DNA from: Phascolarctobacterium_A sp034086985
GTDB taxonomy: Bacteria; Bacillota; Negativicutes; Acidaminococcales; Acidaminococcaceae
Assembly: GCA_034086985.1 (NCBI GenBank)
Contig: JAXDZG010000001.1
Span: 8,272 to 72,271, forward strand
Direction: 5' to 3'
DNA: 64,000 bases
Position numbers and translations under genes: made by a program. The notes below the pieces were generated by a model, which was not told the origin of the DNA, made no database searches, and worked only from the letters and a program-made list of their open reading frames with translations. Below are positions 17,178 to 28,100 of the stretch, in pieces; the stretch's first letter is position 1, and each line of letters begins with the position of its first letter.

Positions 17178-20098
17178 ATGGATAAAAACGCGATAAAAAA
17201 ATTTGCTGTATGGGCCAGAAATGAGCTCATAGAGCGTGTTAGCAAAAAAGCAATGGTATATGGGATTTCTGAAAACGAAGTGATTGATCCCAACGCAGAT
17301 AGCGTCAATGGGATTGTCTTGACTGCTGCCCAAAAGAAGGAACGCCAGGCATTAATTGAGTTAGTTTTTGCCAAGGGCTATCAGCAGGTCATGGAAGAGG
17401 TAGCTTATACTTGGTTTAATCGCTTTTGTGCGCTGCGTTTCATGGAAGTTAATAATTATCTACCTTCTCTTGTGCGTGTTTTTACTAATAACAAGAATGA
17501 ATTCCGTCCCCAGATTTTGACTGAGGCCTTTGAATTGGACATAGAAGGCTTGGACAAGGCTAAAATATACGAGCTTAAAGAAGCCAATGCTGATGAAGAG
17601 CTTTATAAGTATTTGCTGATTACCCAATGCAATGCCTTGAACAAAGAGCTGCCTAAGATGTTCCAAAAGATTGAGGATTATACAGAGCTTTTATTCCCCG
17701 ATAATCTGTTGCGTGAGGGTAGCGTTGTGGAGCAAATGATTAAGCTCATTCCGGAAGATGACTGGAAGGACGCTGTACAGATCATCGGTTGGCTATATCA
17801 ATACTATAATATCGAGCCCAAAAATGCGGTATTTGCAAACCTGAAAAAGAATATCAAGATTTCTAAGAAGGACATTCCGGCAGCAACCCAACTTTTTACA
17901 CCGGATTGGATTGTACGCTACATGGTAGAAAACAGTCTTGGACGCATGTGGGTAGAAGGGCATCCTGACGATGAATTAAAGGCTGGCTGGAAGTATTACC
18001 TGGAAGAAGCGCAGCAGGAGCCAGAGGTTGAGCAGGAGCTTGTTAAAATCAGGGAGCAGTATGCCTCTTTGCAGGTGAGCGATATTAAGTGCATCGACCC
18101 TTGCATGGGCAGTGGTCATATTTTGGCCTATATGTTTGATGTGCTCATGGAAATCTATAAGAAGGAAGGCTATCGGAACCGGGATGCTGTAAAAAATATA
18201 ATTAATTGTAACCTTTATGGCCTTGATATTGATGAGCGTGCTGCCCAATTGGCTTATTTTGCGGTGATGATGAAGGGACGTCAGTATGATGATCGTTTCC
18301 TAGAGCGTAACTATCAGCCACATGTGCATGCTATTGTGGAGTCCAATGGCATTGATAGGGAATTGCTGACCTATTTTGGCGTAGAAATGGATGAGTTTAG
18401 TCGCGAGAATGCTAATAATCAATTAAATGGCCTATTGGATGCAATGCAGGATGCTTGCGAATACGGCTCCATTATAAATGTGCCAGAGTATGATTTTGAC
18501 TTGCTTAAAGAGTATGTAGCAGAGTATGACCCAGAGAGGAATCTTTTTGCCAGCAATGATTTAGGACCATTGCAGGAAAGATTGCAGGAACTCATTGCTG
18601 TGGGTGAAATCTTAGCTCGAAAGTATGAGGTTGTGGTTACTAATCCGCCTTATATGGGGGTCGGGGGCATGGGACCCAAGCTAGCAACATATGTGAAGAA
18701 TAGATTTCCAAAAAGTAAAGTTGATTTATTTGCTGTTTTCATCGAAGTATGCCACGCTATGAATACTATCAATGGCTACCAAGCAATGATAACTCAGCAT
18801 TCTTGGATGTTTTTAACAAGTTTTGAAAAGCTAAGAGCTAAGATTCAAAGTATCAATATGGTAAATATGGCTCATTTAGGTGCAAGAGCTTTCGAAGAGA
18901 TTGGAGGAGAAGTAGTCCAAACTACTAGTTTTGTTTGGCAAAATTCATATATAAAAGGATTTAAGGGAGAGTATTCTAGGCTAGTTGATGCAAATAGCCA
19001 ACAGGAAAAGGAAAATCTGTTTTTGGCCAAAACGAGCATATTTGAGGCAAAACAAGATGATTTTAGTATTATTCCTGGGGTGCCGATTGCATATTGGGTA
19101 AGTAGAGATTTTATTAGTAACTTTGCAGAACAACAGCTTGGACAACGTTATTTACCCAAATTTGGCATGTCGACAGGTGATGGTGAAAGGTTTATTAGGG
19201 CATGGTATGAGATTGGACTTGATAGCTTTGATTTCTGTTCTGGAAGTGTGGAAGAGGCTGAATTTATAAACAAAAGTTGGGTAGCTTTAGATAAAGGGGG
19301 CCCATTTAGAAAGTGGTATGGAAATAGAACTAATGTAGTTTGGTGGAAAAACAATGGTATAGATATTAAGAATTGCAAGGGTTCTGCTGTTAGAAGTCCC
19401 TATTTATTTTTCAGACCCCATATTTCTTGGACATTGATTTGTAGTGCTAATTTTTCTGCAAGGTATTTTGCAAATGGTTTTGCATTAGATACTGCGTCAA
19501 ATTGTATTTATTTCAAAGATAATCATAATTTATCTGTTTTAGGGTTGTTAAACTCAAAAGTTGCTAAATCATATCTACAGATTTTGAATCCTACACTCAA
19601 TTTTAGTTGCGGTGTTGTGGGACTAATACCGCTACATGAATTAAAAGACATTTTTGTAGAAAAGTATGTAAACAAAAATGTCGAGATATCTAAAAATGAT
19701 TGGGATGCGTTTGAGACCTCATGGGATTTCCAAAAACATCCATTGATGAATCATAGCGTGTCTCACGCTTTTGATTCAAATGAAGACAAAGATGCAAATA
19801 AGCCCAAACATTGGTTGTTGAAAAATGATTACGAGTTTTACAAAGAGAGAGCTAATGGTCAGTTCGACCGGCTTAAAGCTAACGAAGAGGAGCTAAACCG
19901 TATTTTTATCGATATTTATGGCCTGCAGGACGAGCTGACTCCGGATGTAGAGGATAAGGATGTAACTGTGCATCGCATCTACGACAGCAAGGAAGATGTG
20001 CCTGAGAGCATGAAGGGTAGCAGCTATGTGCTTACGAAGCAGGATGTGGTGAAGAGCTTGATTAGTTATGCTGTGGGCTGTATGTTTGGGCGCTATAG
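17178..20098 (+). pseudogene. pglX: BREX adenine methyltransferase PglX (BrxX), 5' part, interrupted by IS
   Basis: N-terminal 973 residues of the BREX site-specific DNA adenine methyltransferase. The SAM-binding motif DPCMGSGHILAYMF lies near residue 303 and the catalytic NPPYMG near 488, so the catalytic core is intact. At 20099 an IS3-family element begins. Translation continues seven codons into the IS and stops at TAG (20118-20120), removing the last 217 or so residues. Joining 17178-20098 to 21888-22539 gives 1191 codons in frame, matching the usual size of PglX near 1200 residues. PglX normally methylates host DNA and is also required for phage exclusion, so this copy is probably inactive, although a truncated protein with a whole methylase core could be made. 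Confidence 0.9.
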
Positions 20099-20175
20099 TG
20101 ATCAGCCCCATGTCAAGTAGACATATTAAATATGCAAAGTTTTTTCAAGACTTCGCTGAAAATGGACACTATTAA

Positions 20176-21150
20176 TCAACTGGCTCTAAGGCTTTCCTTG
20201 AACTTTTGGATTCTCTTGTTCTCAGCTATGGGATATACTGTCGGAACTTCGGCATTCATAGCCTCTGTTCTCACTTCCATAGGAGTGCGTGTGCCAAATC
20301 GGTCTTGAAATCTTTCGTTGTTGTAAAAATTAATATACTCATCTATGGCTTTCTTAAGCTCAGACTCATCCTCAAAACTTCTAAGGTTATACATCTCTGA
20401 CTTTATTATTCCCCAAAAGCCTTCCATCGGGCCGTTGTCTATGCAACGTCCCTTTCTAGATAGTGAAGGAGTCATTCCTTGAGTAATAACTCTGAACTGA
20501 AATGACTGATTAGTGTAGTTGAAGCCTCTGTCACTATGGAAAATAGGCTTCGCTGTGGGATTGGACTTAATGGCTTTTTCAAAGGTACTTAGTGTAATGG
20601 CATTGTTGTTCCTATTACTTACAACATAGGCTATAATGCTTCTGTCGTATAAATCCATAATGACGCTTAAGTAAAGTTTATGCTTTATGTTGTTAGCATA
20701 CCATTTAAACTCCGTTATGTCTGTTAACCATTTTTCGTTTGGCTTTGAAGCGTTAAAATTCCTTCTTAAAAAATTTTCAGGAAGATAATATGTGGGATAA
20801 TATAAATACTTATTTCTCTTCCTGCGAATGACAGATTTAATGCCTAACTTTCTCATAATCCTATGAATACGGTTCTTGGAGTACGATTTGTTATTCAGCC
20901 TATTAATCCAAGACGTCATCCTTCTATATCCGAGAATGTGGTTGAATGCGACATCATATTCTTGGATCAGTTGGGCTATGAGAATGTTTTCGTCATTGTT
21001 TTTCGTACCCTTATGTTTGAGCCATTTATAATAGGAAGCTCTTGCCACGCGTAGGAGCTTGCACATTAATCGTACGCTCCAATGCTTTTCTGCGTCAAAG
21101 AACTGGATTGTTAAGAACTTGTTTTGCAGGCGACACTTGCCAAGCGTCAC
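20176..21150 (-). CDS. IS3-family transposase OrfB (DDE integrase domain)
   Basis: A 324-residue transposase catalytic subunit with an rve-type DDE core. The first Asp is in KWLTDITEFKW, the second in PIFHSDRGFNY, and the Glu is in GPMEGFWGIIKSEM. A helix-turn-helix-like segment and the HTH_21-like YRRMTSWINRL region precede the core. The frame can start at GTG (21150), overlapping the OrfA stop by 4 nt. The active form is more likely an OrfAB fusion made by -1 frameshifting upstream. All catalytic residues are present and the frame is uninterrupted, so the element may still be mobile. Confidence 0.9.
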   Translation of the reverse strand: MTLGKCRLQNKFLTIQFFDAEKHWSVRLMCKLLRVARASYYKWLKHKGTKNNDENILIAQLIQEYDVAFNHILGYRRMTSWINRLNNKSYSKNRIHRIMRKLGIKSVIRRKRNKYLYYPTYYLPENFLRRNFNASKPNEKWLTDITEFKWYANNIKHKLYLSVIMDLYDRSIIAYVVSNRNNNAITLSTFEKAIKSNPTAKPIFHSDRGFNYTNQSFQFRVITQGMTPSLSRKGRCIDNGPMEGFWGIIKSEMYNLRSFEDESELKKAIDEYINFYNNERFQDRFGTRTPMEVRTEAMNAEVPTVYPIAENKRIQKFKESLRAS

Positions 21151-21821
21151 ATCCTCTCGAATTCCTCTACTTTTTTTAATAATTCATACAGCATTTCTTT
21201 TTCTCGCAGCTGTTGCTTAAGCCGATTATTCTCACGGCGTAGCCTTTCCAATTCGCTTACTTCATCGTCATCCTTGTGGTGACCGCGCCTATCCTCCAGA
21301 CCAGCTTCGGCTTTAGTTTTGAATTTTCGTACCCAACTATATACTTGAGAGTATGAAACATCATATTTTTGGGCGGTACTTTTGTAATCTTGACCATTTT
21401 CGATACAATACCGAACGATTTCTTTGCGTTCCTCTAAAGTAGTTTTTCTTTTTGCTCTAGCCATATGGACCTCCTGCTTAATGGTGGAATCTTCTAGTTC
21501 CATATTGCTATTATACTTCTTTATCCAGTCACGTAAAAGTCGTTGGTCAGAAAGATTATATTTGGCCACGATTTGGATGGCTGAGTTTTCACTACGTAAA
21601 TACTCTTCAACACACCTGGTTTTAAACTCTTTAGTGTAACTTCTGTGGCCAGTGCAATAGAACACATTTGTTCCGTGATACTTGTACTTTAGAACCCATA
21701 TTCTTAACAAAGAGCGGCTTATTTTGTACTTTCTCTCAACGTGTTTTAGAGTTTCATGACTTTGAAGGTATTCTTCTACAACATTAACAATAAACTCTGG
21801 AGTATACTTTCTCTTGACCAT
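21147..21821 (-). CDS. IS3-family transposase OrfA (helix-turn-helix)
   Basis: A 224-residue DNA-binding subunit. It shows three successive helix-turn-helix-like units of the transposase_8/HTH kind, near residues 5-45, 62-100 and 122-165, then a charged leucine-zipper-like helix (LERLRRENNRLKQQLREKE) for dimerisation. Typical IS3 OrfA proteins are about 90-180 residues, so this is a long version with extra HTH units. It ends in a slippery A7 run that would shift ribosomes into OrfB. Confidence 0.88.
   Translation of the reverse strand: MVKRKYTPEFIVNVVEEYLQSHETLKHVERKYKISRSLLRIWVLKYKYHGTNVFYCTGHRSYTKEFKTRCVEEYLRSENSAIQIVAKYNLSDQRLLRDWIKKYNSNMELEDSTIKQEVHMARAKRKTTLEERKEIVRYCIENGQDYKSTAQKYDVSYSQVYSWVRKFKTKAEAGLEDRRGHHKDDDEVSELERLRRENNRLKQQLREKEMLYELLKKVEEFERM
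21171..21177 (-). promoter_or_regulatory. A7 slippery site for -1 frameshift, OrfA to OrfAB
   Basis: On the minus strand a run of seven A residues followed by G lies eight codons before the OrfA stop. A -1 slip gives the junction residues KKSRGIREDVTLGK, joining the OrfB frame with no stop between. This is the standard way IS3 elements make the active fusion transposase. Confidence 0.75.
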
Positions 21822-21884
21822 GATGGAGTCCTCCTCTAGTAGACTTTTTATATTTGCTATGTCTACTTTAGAGGTATCATACCA

Positions 21885-22539
21885 TAGTTTGGATAAGGAA
21901 GGGCTTGTTTATGCCGGTGGCGAATGGGACGATAGCAATTATGTAGCCTTTCCTGCTGACAAGGACGCCATTATTCCTATCTGTGATGATGAATACTTTA
22001 ACGATGATATTGTAGCTCGCTTCGTAGAGTTTATCAAAGTGGTTTATGGCGAGGATACCTTGGAGGAGAATTTGATCTTTATTGCTGAAGCATTAGGTGG
22101 CAATGGTTCAGCTCGCGATGTTATTCGTGCATACTTTATCAATGGTTTTTATGCTGACCATTGCAAAACTTACCAAAAGAGGCCTATTTACTGGCTCTTT
22201 GATAGCGGCAAAAAGAATGGCTTTAAGTGCCTGATTTACATGCACCGTTATCATAAAGATACCGTTGCGCGGGTGCGTACCGATTATCTGCATCAGCAGC
22301 AAGCACGCTATCGTACCAATATAGAAGATTTGAAAAACCGCATTAATAACGCTACTAGCACGGGCATGCGCGTAAAGCTAGAAAAGCAACTGGTCGCCTT
22401 GGAAGCTCAAGCAGCAGAAGCATTTGCCTATGAAGAAAAAATGAAGCATCTGGCGGACCAAATGCTAGAAATCGATTTAGATGATGGCGTAAAACATAAC
22501 TATGCAATCTTCCAAGATGTTTTGGCAAAGATTAAGTAA
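21885..22539 (+). pseudogene. pglX: PglX 3' fragment separated by the IS element
   Basis: After the IS, the pglX frame resumes within the duplicated TAG and encodes the missing C-terminal 217 or so residues, starting SLDKEGLVYAGGEWDD and ending at TAA (22537-22539). The region is helical and charged and continues the PglX specificity/C-terminal part. An ATG inside the IS (21814) would give a 241-residue chimera with about 24 IS-derived residues in front. It has no clear ribosome site and is unlikely to be functional. pglZ begins 14 nt downstream. Confidence 0.88.
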
Positions 22540-22553
22540 GGAGTGGCTCCATA

Positions 22554-25127
22554 GTGGATGTAGAACATGTTACAAAAGAGCTGAATAAAAAGTTTGCAGC
22601 ACCGCTGCAGGAATATTATAAGCGCAGAATTGTCTTTTGGTATGATCCTGATAAGGAATTTGCCGATGATGTAGAAAACTTGTCCTTGGATAATGCCAGA
22701 GTATTGGTGCTTACCGGAAGGAACAATTTTTCTGCTAAGCTGGAGCTGCATCGTGAAGCGGACAGCAATTATTTAGTGTACTGTCCTTTGGTATATGCCA
22801 ATATCGAAGACAATTGGCTGCTGGATATCGAGCTGTATAGTGAAGATTTTCGTGCGGATGTGGTCTCCTTGTGGATGGATGATCTGCATATTCCTAATGA
22901 GGAAAGCCTGCGTAAGCATGTGCAAAAGAATAAAAAGTTTTTCAATGCCAAGGATCGTCGCAATAAATTTGCTACCTTAGTGCCCTATGTTTCCACATCC
23001 AAGCAAATCTACTTGGGCATCATGGCAGTGCTTACAGGTAGCAAAGAGGCAACATTGCAGGAGATTATTAAAACTATCCTGTGTGGAAATCTAGATAATG
23101 GTATTAATACAGCATATCAAAACCTTGTTGCCTATGATTGCCAAGGTGCATTGCACAGAATGGTGGCTACGGATATAGGCTATAGCGAGGGTGATGATTT
23201 TAGTATCAAGGAATTAGCAAGACATATTATCGTTTCTGCTCTTTCCAAGACCATGCGTGAAGACTATCTAGAAAAGCTCAGTCGTTACTTCCAATCCACC
23301 AATCAGGCCTTTTGTTATGACTTAGTTGCAGAGTGGATGCGTAGCGATAAGGCTTCGCAATACTTTGATGTGGCACAGACGATTGAAAGAGACCTGCAAC
23401 TGCCAGTTTTGCTTAGCAAATTAGATAAGAATGATATCCTGCATGTGGATTGCTTACCCTGCATTAATGAATGCGTTTTAAAGCAATTGCTCAGCGATGC
23501 ATCCCATAATATCATTGATGTGAAAGGTATTGAAAAGGCTGTGGAAGCTCGCAAGCCCTTCTTGTGGTATGACCTTTATGATTATTTTTATGAAGGGCTG
23601 CTTGCTGTTGCTAAAATGCAAGATTTCTATGTCCAGCATGGAGCTGGATTCCATATGACGGAGCCCAAGGAAATATGGCAAGCATATTGTGATGATTTTT
23701 ACAAGATGGATTGCTATTATATGGATTTTTATGAGCAGCACAGACATATTAAAGACAATACCAATAGTGAACTAGATGATTTATTCAAGCAGGTTGCCGA
23801 AGTTGTTGATAATATGTATAACAATTGGTTTCTGTCTGAGCTTACTAGCAATTGGACCAATGCTGCAGGTAGCCAGTTAGCTAACAATGGTCGTATAGAA
23901 GGAATTAAACAACAAACGGATTTCTATGATGATTATGTGGCAAAGGCAGAAAACAAGATATATGTTATCATTTCTGATGCTATGCGCTATGAGGTGGCAA
24001 CAAGACTTGCCAAAGAGTTAGAGCTAAAAATGCAAGGTGAGGTCAAAATATCGTCCCGTCAAGGTATTTTCCCGACTATCACTCCCTTTGGTATGGCCGC
24101 TTTATTACCTCATAAAGAGCTAAGCATTGTTCCTAATGGTGACCATGTTGACGTACTTGCAGATGGACAAAGCACTGCAGCTAGCTACAGGCAAAAAATA
24201 CTCCAAAAGTATAATCCGAATAGTGTAGTGGTATCTGCCAAGAAATTATTGGAAGAAAAGCGTGATGAGCGCAAGGCAAGAGTAAAAGGAATGGAAGTAG
24301 TATATATCTATCACGATGTAATTGATAGCTATAGCCATAATGATAATCCTGATACCTGCGATGCGTGCCAAAAGACTATTAGTGAGATTAAGAATCTGCT
24401 TCGCATAATTGTTAATGATTTTGGTGGAATTCATGTGGTTATTACCGCTGATCATGGCTTCCTCTACACCCATAGGGAACTGAGCGAAAGCAATAAAACT
24501 GATATAAAGGCGTTTAAGGAGAAGGCTGTTGATTTGGGCAGACGTCATGCGATTTTGTTGCCCGGGGTAATACCCGAATACCTGTTGCCGGTGAAGCTTG
24601 CTGTTGAAGCTGGAGAGCTATGCGGCTATGCCCCGAGGGAAAGCATTCGTTTAAAATCCAGTGGCAATAGTACAAAATTTGTCCATGGCGGCGTGTCCTT
24701 GCAGGAAATGGTTGTGCCGATTATAGACTTCACCCATTTTCGTAACAGTAGCCAAGGTTACCAACAGAACAAAGATAAGTTTGACATGAAGCCTGTTACC
24801 ATTGAGTGTAACTTCTCAGGTACTACTATCAATAATTCTATTTTCAGCTTGAGTTTTTATCAAAAGGAGCCTGTTGGTGGCAATAGATTTACAGCAACAT
24901 ATAAGGTTTACTTTACGAATGTGGCTGGCAAACCAATCTGCCAACCTTGTGTAATCATTGCGGCTAAAACCTCTCACGTAGAAACGGATCGCATTTTAAA
25001 GGCACACTTTACCCTAAATAACCAGCCATACGACAAAAAGGAAAAGTATTATCTGGTTATTGAAGGTGCCGATGGTAGTATTTATAAACGAGTGGAATTT
25101 ACGATTGATATAGCTTTTGATTTTTAA
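22554..25127 (+). CDS. pglZ: BREX alkaline-phosphatase-like protein PglZ
   Basis: An 857-residue protein with the PglZ domain. Metal-binding and alkaline-phosphatase-fold signatures are visible as VIISDAMRYEVATRLAKELE near residue 471 and VVITADHGFLYTHRE near 628. Translation probably begins at GTG (22554), with AAGGAG about 10 nt upstream. PglZ is the signature component of all BREX types; metal-dependent phosphodiesterase or nuclease activity has been reported for related proteins. The frame is whole. The IS in pglX, in antisense orientation, may reduce its expression by polarity unless a promoter in the IS or in 21885-22550 serves it. Confidence 0.92.
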   Translation: MDVEHVTKELNKKFAAPLQEYYKRRIVFWYDPDKEFADDVENLSLDNARVLVLTGRNNFSAKLELHREADSNYLVYCPLVYANIEDNWLLDIELYSEDFRADVVSLWMDDLHIPNEESLRKHVQKNKKFFNAKDRRNKFATLVPYVSTSKQIYLGIMAVLTGSKEATLQEIIKTILCGNLDNGINTAYQNLVAYDCQGALHRMVATDIGYSEGDDFSIKELARHIIVSALSKTMREDYLEKLSRYFQSTNQAFCYDLVAEWMRSDKASQYFDVAQTIERDLQLPVLLSKLDKNDILHVDCLPCINECVLKQLLSDASHNIIDVKGIEKAVEARKPFLWYDLYDYFYEGLLAVAKMQDFYVQHGAGFHMTEPKEIWQAYCDDFYKMDCYYMDFYEQHRHIKDNTNSELDDLFKQVAEVVDNMYNNWFLSELTSNWTNAAGSQLANNGRIEGIKQQTDFYDDYVAKAENKIYVIISDAMRYEVATRLAKELELKMQGEVKISSRQGIFPTITPFGMAALLPHKELSIVPNGDHVDVLADGQSTAASYRQKILQKYNPNSVVVSAKKLLEEKRDERKARVKGMEVVYIYHDVIDSYSHNDNPDTCDACQKTISEIKNLLRIIVNDFGGIHVVITADHGFLYTHRELSESNKTDIKAFKEKAVDLGRRHAILLPGVIPEYLLPVKLAVEAGELCGYAPRESIRLKSSGNSTKFVHGGVSLQEMVVPIIDFTHFRNSSQGYQQNKDKFDMKPVTIECNFSGTTINNSIFSLSFYQKEPVGGNRFTATYKVYFTNVAGKPICQPCVIIAAKTSHVETDRILKAHFTLNNQPYDKKEKYYLVIEGADGSIYKRVEFTIDIAFDF

Positions 25128-25145
25128 TGGGGAAGGGGAAGAGAG

Positions 25146-28100
25146 ATGGCTCAGCATTTATCAATAAGGGTGCCTTGGAAGGACAATGGATATAATGGGT
25201 TGGTTTGTGACAAGCCCTGCTACAACAATGCCTGTTTAAGACTTAAGAATATTGCCAGTAACAGGGATGATGAACTAGAGGATGGTTTGAAGGGTTGTCC
25301 CATTAAAGGGCATGAAGCAGAAATACCTTGTTTAGGTGAGGGCGGATGTTTTATGTCCAGCGAGACATATATTAAAGAAACCATTCATCCTTACCAAAAA
25401 ACAAGCAAGCAGCATAAACACTTTTTGCCGACCCAGTTGGTCTATCCACCTTTTTCCCTGCCAGCTAGGCCCTTTGCGTGGACCATGTTGTATAAGGACG
25501 GGGACAAACATTATTTCAAGAAATTGGTTGAAAAGTACTGCATAGATTTTGATGAGGATGACGAGCCAGAATTAGGCTTTGATACCAACTGGGTTCAAGA
25601 TGCGGAAAACCAAAAAAATATTTTTAAGGAATTCTACACTGATGTAAAAATTGATGAATCCCTGGTCATTCCTTATGCTAAGCAGGTTCCTTTCATTGAA
25701 GATACCAAGCGCGTTGTGATGGGTATCGGTTGGGTAAAATCGATAACTGAGCCGCCAGAGCATAAGCATACTAATGCTGGGAGCTTACGCTCTATTTTAT
25801 GGGAAACCATGATTGGCCACTCTATTAGAGAGGACTGCGAAGATGGCTTCTTATTACCATATAGGGAATTAATGGATTACGCCAAGGCCCATCCAGAATT
25901 TGATATTAGAACGGCTACAGTTTTTGTGGATGATGAATATTTTGACGAGTTTTCCTATGCTACGGAGCACGCTTCCCATGATGCAGTAATTAGCGTACTC
26001 TTACAGACTATTAAGGCATTGCGAGTAATCAAAGATTGCGGCATACCAGGAAACTGGAAACACTGTATCAAGTGGACTAAGGCTCGCTTAGAAGAAGTAT
26101 GGCTAGACCGCGGGCCCTATCCAGGTTTAGGTACTATGCTGAGAGTAGCTGGATTATCCTGTGGCTATATTATGGCAAGGGAAATTAAAGCCAAGGTTGA
26201 TGATTTGGCTGAATATGAGACTGTAGTGCGCCAAGCATTAGGAGAACCTAAAAAATTCTTCAGCAAGAAAATCCAAGGCTTGCTACGCTATAAAGCCAAA
26301 AATTTGCAAGCTATTTTACAGCTACAGGGCGAGAGAAGGTCACTGTTTTGGTTATTAGCAAGAATGGCTTTAACAGAGGAGCAAGCAAGAATAATTTATG
26401 ATGCTGCCGAAAGGCAAAAGGCTGGTTTAGCTCTGACAGATAAAGAAATACTTGCAAACCCGTACATACTATACGAAAAGACCAGAATTCTATTGCCTGA
26501 GAATATTATTCCTCTAAAGGTTATTGATAGAGCTGTATATCCACCAGATGTAATATATGATACCAATCCTTTAGAAGAGCCAACGGCGCTTGAATCCTGT
26601 AATGATGAGCGTAGGGTAAGAGCATATTTTATAAGTCTTTTGGAGCAGCACGCTTTAGAAGGACACACTGTATATCCAGTAAACTTCTTGATTAATGAAT
26701 TAAATGATATGCCTATTGAACCTGCATGCGAGGTTAGTAGTGATGTTATTGACACCATGGATAACTTTTTGGCTCTAGAGCTAGTAAAAGTTACTTGTAA
26801 AAATGGAGAAACAGCTTATCAACTGCACAGATTGGCAGAAATTGATGAGGTTATTCGTAGCGCTGTTGAAGCTAGATTAAATGGCAAAAGGCATGTAGTA
26901 CAAGAGGACTGGAACAAGATTGTCCAAGAGGCCTTTAAAGGAAAGCCTAAAGCTCCCAATGAAGACAAGGCTAGAGAAGAGAAGGCTGCCATTCTTAAAG
27001 AATTAGCTGAATCCAGATTATCCGTTCTCATTGGCGGTGCCGGTACGGGAAAAACTACACTGCTGGCCTTGCTGTGCAAGTCTCCTAAAATTAGAGATGG
27101 CAAGGTTTTGCTGCTTGCTCCAACTGGTAAAGCTCGTGTAAGAATGAGGCAAGCCATGCAGGAGCAGGGTGTTGACTGCGAAGCTAAAACTGTTGCTCAG
27201 TTCCTAGGACAAAGCAAGCGTTACAATTATTATACAATGCAATATCATCTGTCCAATCAAGACGCTAAGGATGTTCCTTTTACTGTAATCATTGATGAGT
27301 GCTCCATGCTGACAGAGGAGATGTTTGGTGCCTTGTTAGAAGCTTTGCGTAAAGGGGCCCAGCGTATTATTCTTGTTGGCGATCCTAATCAACTGCCTCC
27401 TATAGGCGCTGGCCGTCCTTTTGTGGATTTGGTGAATAAATTAAATCACGATATCAAGAACTTCCCCAAGGTAGGTAAAGGTTTTGGCCAGCTTACCATA
27501 ACCGTAAGACAAACATCTGATGATGGTACTCCAAGAGGCGATACAGAATTAGCTAATTGGTATACGAGGGATTCTGCAAAGCCGGATGATAATATCTTTA
27601 TTGATTTGGAAAGTGGCAAGCTTGTAGACCATGTAGAGTTAAAGAAGTGGAGTACACCGGAAGAACTGGAGCAGTTAATTCTGGATACTATTGCACATGA
27701 AACTGATATGCAGGATGTGGATGATGTTAAAGGCTTTAATCTATCCATTGGCGGACAGGTGAATAATGGTTGGATGAACTTTGGTGGCAGCAGTATATTG
27801 ATTAAAAAATTAGAGGCTTGGCAAATACTATCCGCCTATAAGAGTGATCCAAGTATTGGTACGGCAACGATTAATCGCTATATCCAAGGCAAGTATCATG
27901 ATCAAAAAAGCTTAGAGCTTGATGACTTCAAAGTAAGGGGTACTCCGTATCTTTTGGGTACGGAGGGAATACTCTATGGTGACAAGGTAATTAATATTGT
28001 TAATTCGAGTAGAAAAGGATATGATTGTGTAAAAAGGCAGACAGTGGAAGGCTATGTAGCAAATGGTGAGGTTGGCATTGTAGACTATCTGAGCACTTCG

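Larger units (their letters stand above)
20099..21884 (-). mobile_element. IS3-family insertion sequence inside pglX
   Basis: A 1786-bp element on the opposite strand to pglX. Its ends begin TGATCAGC on the left and, read inward on the other strand, TGGTATGA on the right, the TG...CA ends typical of IS3. Both ends then share the 11-mer AAGTAGACATA (left copy 20115-20125) and further matching AT-rich sequence as imperfect terminal inverted repeats. The flanking 3-bp duplication TAG (20096-20098 and 21885-21887) is the expected target-site signature. The element carries two overlapping transposase frames with a likely -1 frameshift site. The reading frame of pglX is restored exactly by removing the element plus one TAG. 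Confidence 0.92.
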
